A model generated the notes under the pieces. It was not told where the DNA came from and did not search any database. It saw only the letters and a list, made by a program, of their open reading frames with translations. Both the position numbers and the translations under genes were made by a program. Positions 59,717-64,000 of a DNA stretch of 64,000 bases are shown piece by piece (position 1 is the stretch's first letter; each line of letters starts with the position of its first letter). This stretch comes from a bacterium (GTDB lineage Bacteria; Bacillota; Bacilli; Lactobacillales; Streptococcaceae), in assembly GCA_905221095.1 (NCBI GenBank), contig CAJNBV010000009.1, forward strand, positions 6,963 through 70,962. Reading direction: 5' to 3'.

Positions 59717-59961
59717 ACTACAATACCATATAAGAGATGCTAATTACCTTTCATTGATAGAAGTCGCTTGTTTCATTGATTCAGCGTGAATTTAATAGAT
59801 GAGATTGATTTGTATCACTGTTATAAAATATTAGGCACTTCTCGATAAAGTGTCGCTGATTGAAAAATTGGCAATTATAGGCATCAATCGTTGTTCATTT
59901 TCTCCTTTCTTTTCCGAATAAATAGATAGAGCCAGAGAATCTAGTAAACCTAGATTTAAAA
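59717..59961. other. 245-bp gap before the Rpn-family gene
   Basis: No gene is supported here. The sequence is AT-rich, with scattered stops in all frames, and could be the remnant of a lost gene. The promoter of the next gene is at its end: TGC-TATAAT with TATAAT at about 59971-59976 and AAGGAGAAG after it. Confidence 0.5.
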
Positions 59962-59988
59962 ATGTGCTATAATGAAAGGAGAAGAAAT

Positions 59989-60876
59989 ATGACTGTACGT
60001 CATCCGGGCATCAGCCCGACCAACGATTTGGTTGCTAAGAAAATTTTTAGCAATCCAGAAATCACTTGTCAATTTATTCGCGATATGTTGGACTTGCCAG
60101 CCAAAAATGTAACCATTTTGGAGGGAAGTAATATTCATGTTTTGCCTTCCCTACCGTACTCGGCGCAGGATTTCTATACCAGTATAGACGTTTTAGCTGA
60201 ACTAGATAATGGAACTCAAGTTATCATTGAGATTCAGGTGCATCATCAGAATTTTTTCATCAATCGTTTGTGGGCTTACCTGTGTAGTCAGGTCAATCAA
60301 AATCTAGAAAAAATTCGCCAGCAAGAAGGGAACACTCATCAGAGTTACAAGCATATCGCACCTGTTTACGCTATCGCAATTGTGGATAGTAATTATTTCT
60401 CAGATGACTTAGCTTTTCACAGTTTTAGCATGTGCGAGGATACGACAGGTGAGGTTTTAACCATCACAAACAATGGACAAGAAAACCATCTAGTCAAGAT
60501 GGCGTTCTTGGAACTAAAGAAATACAGAGAAACCAGCAAAGATAAGGTTCGCAAGCCTTGGTTGGAGTTTTTTGGGAATAAACCTTTTACCCAAGAACCC
60601 GAGCGAGCCATCAGTCAGGCGGACCAACTGCTGGACTATAAAAGCTGGTCCGAGGAGGACAGGAAAATGTTTAGTCAACTACGTATGCGCGAAGAACAGG
60701 CATTGTTGGCACAGGACTATGCCTTGGAAACTGCTAGGGCGGAAGGTATCGAACAAGGTCTAGAACGTGGGAAAATTTTTACCTTTCTAGATTTAGTACG
60801 CCAACATGTTCTAACTTCCGAATTTGCGAGTGAGCAATTGGGTATGTCAGTCGCTGAGTTTGAGGCGCTGTTGTAA
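59989..60876 (+). CDS. Rpn family PD-(D/E)XK nuclease/putative transposase
   Basis: 295 residues from ATG 59989 (MTVRHPGISPTNDLVAKKIF); the ATG at 59962 overlaps the promoter and is rejected. The nuclease core is DVLAELDNGTQVIIEIQVHHQ (near residues 65-86), with Asp and E-I-Q as the PD-(D/E)XK elements. The family (RpnA-C) promotes RecA-independent recombination in E. coli and some members act in phage defence. C-terminal coil of charged repeats ends with LGMSVAEFEALL. Own promoter and strong terminator, so it is a self-contained cassette. Confidence 0.88.
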   Translation: MTVRHPGISPTNDLVAKKIFSNPEITCQFIRDMLDLPAKNVTILEGSNIHVLPSLPYSAQDFYTSIDVLAELDNGTQVIIEIQVHHQNFFINRLWAYLCSQVNQNLEKIRQQEGNTHQSYKHIAPVYAIAIVDSNYFSDDLAFHSFSMCEDTTGEVLTITNNGQENHLVKMAFLELKKYRETSKDKVRKPWLEFFGNKPFTQEPERAISQADQLLDYKSWSEEDRKMFSQLRMREEQALLAQDYALETARAEGIEQGLERGKIFTFLDLVRQHVLTSEFASEQLGMSVAEFEALL

Positions 60877-60891
60877 TTAATTAAAAAAATG

Positions 60892-60932
60892 ACAGATTTT
60901 TCCTTCATACAAAAGGAGAAATCTGTTTTTTT
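60892..60932 (+). terminator. Terminator of the Rpn-family gene
   Basis: ACAGATTTtTCCTT and AAGGAgAAATCTGT pair around CATACAA, followed by a seven-T run. It is 15 bp past the stop. Confidence 0.92.
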
Positions 60933-60996
60933 ACAATGGTTAGCCACAGTCTAGAAAATGAATTTTCCCTTTTATAATCCTCTAGCATACCATCCA

Positions 60997-61087
60997 GGGA
61001 GCAGGCGATATGCTCTTCCAAAACACGTCAACCGCGCGATAGGCTTGCGCCTATCCTTAGTAAGAAAAATACAAAGCTCCGCTCCCA
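60997..61087. other. GC-richer block with hairpin upstream of the surface gene
   Basis: The block is bounded by GGGAGC (60998-61003) and GCTCCC (61081-61086), inverted copies. Inside is a perfect 7-bp hairpin GATAGGC-TTGC-GCCTATC (61038-61055). The sequence AACACGTCAACCGCG inside loosely recalls a BOX-A core. It is less AT-rich than its surroundings. It could be a decayed repeat element; the identity is open. Confidence 0.5.
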
Positions 61088-61220
61088 TTATTCAAAAAAT
61101 AGAATCTTAATATTAAAAATGTAAGGAGAAAAAGAAATTTTCAAAACAATTTTCATAAAAACTTTGATAAAACAAATAAAATTACGAACAAAAACGTAAC
61201 AAAAGTTTAATATGAAACGC

Positions 61221-61250
61221 TTGACAAGGATTTAGGGGGGGGGGTATAAT
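61221..61250 (+). promoter_or_regulatory. Surface-protein promoter with ten-G spacer
   Basis: TTGACA (61221-61226) and TATAAT (61245-61250), both exact consensus, are 18 bp apart. Ten of the 18 spacer bases are a G run (61235-61244). Transcription should begin about 61257. The message reads to the start at 61305 with AGAGGTG (61293-61299) as binding site. Length change of the G run would change promoter strength. Confidence 0.9.
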
Positions 61251-61304
61251 TACGGTAAGAGTGTTCTACATTATGCACTACAAATATAAAAAAGAGGTGT
61301 CCAA

Positions 61305-64000
61305 ATGGATAAGAAAAGAATGATATTGGCGAGCTTAGCAAGTGCGGCAGTCTTAGGAGCAGGTTTTACTACGGTTCAACCGTTAGTTGTAAAAGCTGAC
61401 GAAAATGCTGCTAAACCAGCAACGCCAAAAGTGATTCAAGATGCTGAAGCTGATGCTAAGAAGGCTGAAGAAAAAGTTACTGAAGCTCAAGCAAAAGTAG
61501 AAGCTAAAACAACAGATGCAACTGCTGCTGCGGCTAAACTAGAAGCAGAGAAAAAAGAAGATGCTGATGCTAAAGCAGCAAAAGCAGAAGCTGAAGCAGC
61601 TAAAACTAAAGCTGACGAAGCTAAGAAAACTGCTGACGGTGAATTAACTGTAGCTAAAGAAGCAGCTAAACAAGCAGACGCTAAAGCTAAAGAAGAAGCT
61701 AAAAAAGCAGAAGATAAAGCTAAGGAAGATGCTGCTAAAAAAGAAGCTCTTAAAGGTGCTTTAGAAGATCTTGAAAAAAATGCAGAAGCTGCAATCAATG
61801 CTAATAATAAAATTTTAGACAAAGATAAAGCTATCAAGGAAGTTAAAGATTTTATTGGGAAAGAAGCTATATTAGCTGCAATTGAAGCTGGAGATATAAC
61901 AGTAGATGATGCTATTAGTAATTTACCTAATGAAGAAGATGGAAAAGCTGATGAAGCTTTGAAAAAAGAAGATAAAGCCAACAAAGGTAATAAAGATTAC
62001 AAAAAATTTGAAAATCCTACAAACGGACAAAAGGATGATCTTTCTACTACTAATCCTGAACTAAAATCTCAACTTGATGAAGCTGAAAAAGCTGATGCTG
62101 CTCGTCCAAAATCAGAAAAACTTCAAGACAAAGCAGATCAAATAGAAGATCAACTTGATAATGTAGAAAAACAATATGACGAAGCTAAGAAAGTTTCTGA
62201 TGAAAAAGCTGCTGTTTTAGTCAAAAAAGAAAAAGCTCTTAAAGAAGCTAAAGAAGCTGCTGATATTGCAGAAAAATACAACCTTAAAGATGAAATTGTT
62301 AAACCATTAAAAAATGTTGTAACAGAAATCGAAAAAGATCGTGACGAAGCTAATTCTGAATTTGACAAAGCTAATGAAGTTACTGTAGATTATGCAGAAC
62401 AAGGTAAAGAATTAGAAGCAGAATACAATGATACTGTTGCTGCTGTGAAAGCTGCTAAGGAAGAAGAAGCTAAGAATCCTAAACCAGCAGAAAAACCTGT
62501 TGAAAAACCAAAAGTAAAAACAGAAGCTGAAAAAGCTGCAGAAGCAAAAGCCGAAGCTGATAAAAAAGTAGCAGCTGCAGAAGCTAAAGTCGCAGAAGCT
62601 GATGCAAAGGTTAACGAAACAACTAAAGCTCTTGAGGAAGCTACAACTAAAGCTACTAAAGAAGAAGCGGATGTTCAACCTGCTGAAGATGCAAAAACTG
62701 CAGCAGACAAAGCTAAAGCTGAAGCAGAAGATGAATTAGCTAAAGCTAAAGAAGCAGCAGTAACAGCTAAAGCTAAAGTTGAAGAGCTTAAAAAAGATGA
62801 AGCAGATAGTTTGGCTGGTCTTAAATATGCTTTAGAAAAAATGGAAGCTGATGCTATCGAAAAAATCAACAAAGACGATAAAATCACTGACAAAGATGCA
62901 GCTATTGACAAAGCTAAAGCTGCAATCGGTAAAGAAGATCTATTAAAAGCTATCGAAAATGGTGAAATTTCAGCTTCTGAAGCTGCCAGAGATTTAGATG
63001 ATCAAGCTGCAACTGCTGAAGCTAATAAAAACCAAGATCCTCAAGCTGATAACATTGGAGCAACAACTCCAACTATCAAAGATGGAGCTAAAGTTTCTGA
63101 AGCAGATAAAAAAGCATTTGCTGAAGCAGACAAGAAAGCAGTAGATGAAGAAGCTGCTCGCCCAGCATCAGAAAAAATTCAAGATAGAGTAGATCAATTA
63201 CTAAAAGAAATCAACTACTTAACAGCAATCGCTGATAAAGATAAAGCTGCAGCTGAAGTTCTGTTAGAAAAATTCAATCACGCTAAAGAAGTATTACTAG
63301 AAGCTGGACAAGCTGAAAGAGCAGCAGAAGAAGCTAATTCTAATCCTGAAGTTCTTGAAGCATTGAAGAAAGTTGTTTATAATCTAGAACTGGATCGTGA
63401 CACTGCGAAACAAGAACTAGCTAAAATTCTAGTGCCATTGGAAGCTTACACAGAACAAATCAACAAGCTAACTGACGAGTACAATCAAACTCTTAAAGAT
63501 CTAGAAGCAGCTAAAGCAGCAGAGAAGAAAGTAGATGCTTTAAAAGTAGAAATTAAAGATTTAGAAGCAGAGCTTGCTAAAGACAAAGACAATGAGGAAA
63601 TTAGCGATAAATTAAATGCAATGCGTTCTGCATTAGCAAGAGCTGAAAAAGATCTTAAAGAAAATCCGAATGCATTAGTATATGCAGTTTTACTTCCAAA
63701 AGTAGATGCTCTGCCAACTGCATCACAAGCGTTAAAAGCAGAAATTAACAAGCTTAAAGAAGAAAAAGAAAAAACAACTGATGATAGCCAAAAAGCTGAA
63801 TTAGAGAAAGAAATTAAAGAAAAAGAAGCTCTTTTAGCAGAAGTTGAAAAAGCTGAAGCAACACCAGCACCAGGTAGTGAAACACCAGCACCAGGCACTG
63901 AAACACCAGCACCAAATAAACCAGCTGAAGAAACACCAGCACCAAATAAACCAGCTGAAGAAACACCAGCACCAAATAAACCAGCTGAAGAAACACCAGC
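61305..64000 (+). CDS. Large helical surface protein, PspA/PspC-like, 5' 898 codons (runs off the window)
   Basis: ATG 61305 after AGAGGTG; no stop before the window end. Signal peptide [23 protein letters not shown], ending at about VKA (residue 31), similar to PspA rather than to YSIRK proteins such as CbpA. The mature part is nearly all Ala, Lys, Glu and Asp in coiled-coil form. Two related units of about 235 residues (149-385 and 503-739) each contain a GKE(A/D)(I/L)L element and an AARPxSEKxQD motif, the latter 352 residues apart. A proline-rich TPAP repeat begins at about 850. Anchor type (choline-binding or LPXTG) is outside the window. Family by general features; exact homologue not recognised. 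Confidence 0.9.
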   Translation, partial: MDKKRMILASLASAAVLGAGFTTVQPLVVKADENAAKPATPKVIQDAEADAKKAEEKVTEAQAKVEAKTTDATAAAAKLEAEKKEDADAKAAKAEAEAAKTKADEAKKTADGELTVAKEAAKQADAKAKEEAKKAEDKAKEDAAKKEALKGALEDLEKNAEAAINANNKILDKDKAIKEVKDFIGKEAILAAIEAGDITVDDAISNLPNEEDGKADEALKKEDKANKGNKDYKKFENPTNGQKDDLSTTNPELKSQLDEAEKADAARPKSEKLQDKADQIEDQLDNVEKQYDEAKKVSDEKAAVLVKKEKALKEAKEAADIAEKYNLKDEIVKPLKNVVTEIEKDRDEANSEFDKANEVTVDYAEQGKELEAEYNDTVAAVKAAKEEEAKNPKPAEKPVEKPKVKTEAEKAAEAKAEADKKVAAAEAKVAEADAKVNETTKALEEATTKATKEEADVQPAEDAKTAADKAKAEAEDELAKAKEAAVTAKAKVEELKKDEADSLAGLKYALEKMEADAIEKINKDDKITDKDAAIDKAKAAIGKEDLLKAIENGEISASEAARDLDDQAATAEANKNQDPQADNIGATTPTIKDGAKVSEADKKAFAEADKKAVDEEAARPASEKIQDRVDQLLKEINYLTAIADKDKAAAEVLLEKFNHAKEVLLEAGQAERAAEEANSNPEVLEALKKVVYNLELDRDTAKQELAKILVPLEAYTEQINKLTDEYNQTLKDLEAAKAAEKKVDALKVEIKDLEAELAKDKDNEEISDKLNAMRSALARAEKDLKENPNALVYAVLLPKVDALPTASQALKAEINKLKEEKEKTTDDSQKAELEKEIKEKEALLAEVEKAEATPAPGSETPAPGTETPAPNKPAEETPAPNKPAEETPAPNKPAEETP
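63900..64000 (+). repeat. 30-bp tandem repeats encoding [10 protein letters not shown]
   Basis: Three identical 30-bp units (63900-63929, 63930-63959, 63960-63989) and the start of a fourth. Each encodes [10 protein letters not shown]. Just before, two 21-bp variants encode TPAPGSE and TPAPGTE. Such proline repeats span the cell wall in streptococcal surface proteins and change copy number between strains. The array goes on beyond the window. Confidence 0.95.

Noticed and set aside
59717-59961. Possible pseudogene in the gap before the Rpn gene
   Set aside because: Stops in all frames and no recognisable protein fragment; I could not name a parent gene, so it is listed only as a gap.
61487-63996. 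Minus-strand open frames rich in Ser, Ala, Leu and Phe within the surface gene
   Set aside because: They are antisense shadows of the Ala/Lys/Glu-rich plus-strand frame, which lacks a stop and is supported by promoter, binding site and signal peptide. They have no binding sites.

Overview
The window is the chromosome replication-origin region of a mitis-group Streptococcus, close to S. pneumoniae, S. pseudopneumoniae or S. mitis. The evidence is the gene order dnaA-dnaN-DUF951-ychF-pth-mfd-rqcP-divIC on one side of oriC and parB-htrA-rlmH-tRNA-Arg-comCDE on the other. Choline-binding repeats in a CbpD homologue and BOX repeats restricted to this group support the call. The competence peptide, the shortened cbpD, an unfamiliar helical surface protein and the absence of cbpA/hk06/rr06 beside clpC argue against a typical pneumococcus. 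Species is an inference.

Layout. 1-9.2 kb (minus strand): cell-division, ribosome-rescue and repair genes leading to dnaN and dnaA, with DnaA boxes on both sides of dnaA. 9.4-11.4 kb: parB and htrA, the latter with a CiaR box. 11.6-14.8 kb: rlmH, tRNA-Arg, the comCDE quorum-sensing operon and tRNA-Glu/tRNA-Asn. 14.8-22.4 kb: a TetR regulator divergent from a YhgE/Pip membrane protein, a YfhO-like protein and an ABC-F ATPase. 22.6-38.1 kb: trpS, guaB, recF-yaaA, a long envelope run (M16 peptidase pair, rodZ, pgsA, ecfA1-ecfA2-ecfT, mreC, mreD, pcsB), then rpsB-tsf. 38.4-47.1 kb: cysK, a YigZ family gene, comFA-comFC, hpf, gdpP-rplI-dnaB and veg. 47.3-54.5 kb: cbpD, a TPP-riboswitch-controlled thiamine-precursor ABC operon, ctsR-clpC. 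54.5-58.1 kb: small membrane protein, lipoprotein, isochorismatase-like hydrolase, dus, hslO. 58.3-64 kb is the accessory end: an Mga-like regulator, an Rpn-family nuclease and the first 898 codons of a large repetitive surface protein.

How the parts connect. Competence is spread over the window: comC/comD/comE make and sense the peptide, the ComE direct repeat drives comC, and SigX (cin) boxes sit before comFA and, in variant form, before cbpD. Two perfect parS sites, one inside the yfhO-like gene and one inside ecfA1, serve the ParB encoded next to oriC. Stress regulators are visible as operators: CiaR at htrA, WalR at pcsB, CtsR at ctsR-clpC.

The most interesting new signal is at 61221-61250. 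A consensus promoter (TTGACA, 18 bp, TATAAT) drives the surface-protein gene and its spacer contains a run of ten G residues. Changes in the length of such a tract would alter promoter spacing, so this looks like a phase-variable (slipped-strand) switch for a repeat-built surface antigen. The open reading frame of that gene runs off the window end. No rRNA, intact insertion sequence, prophage or CRISPR array was seen.
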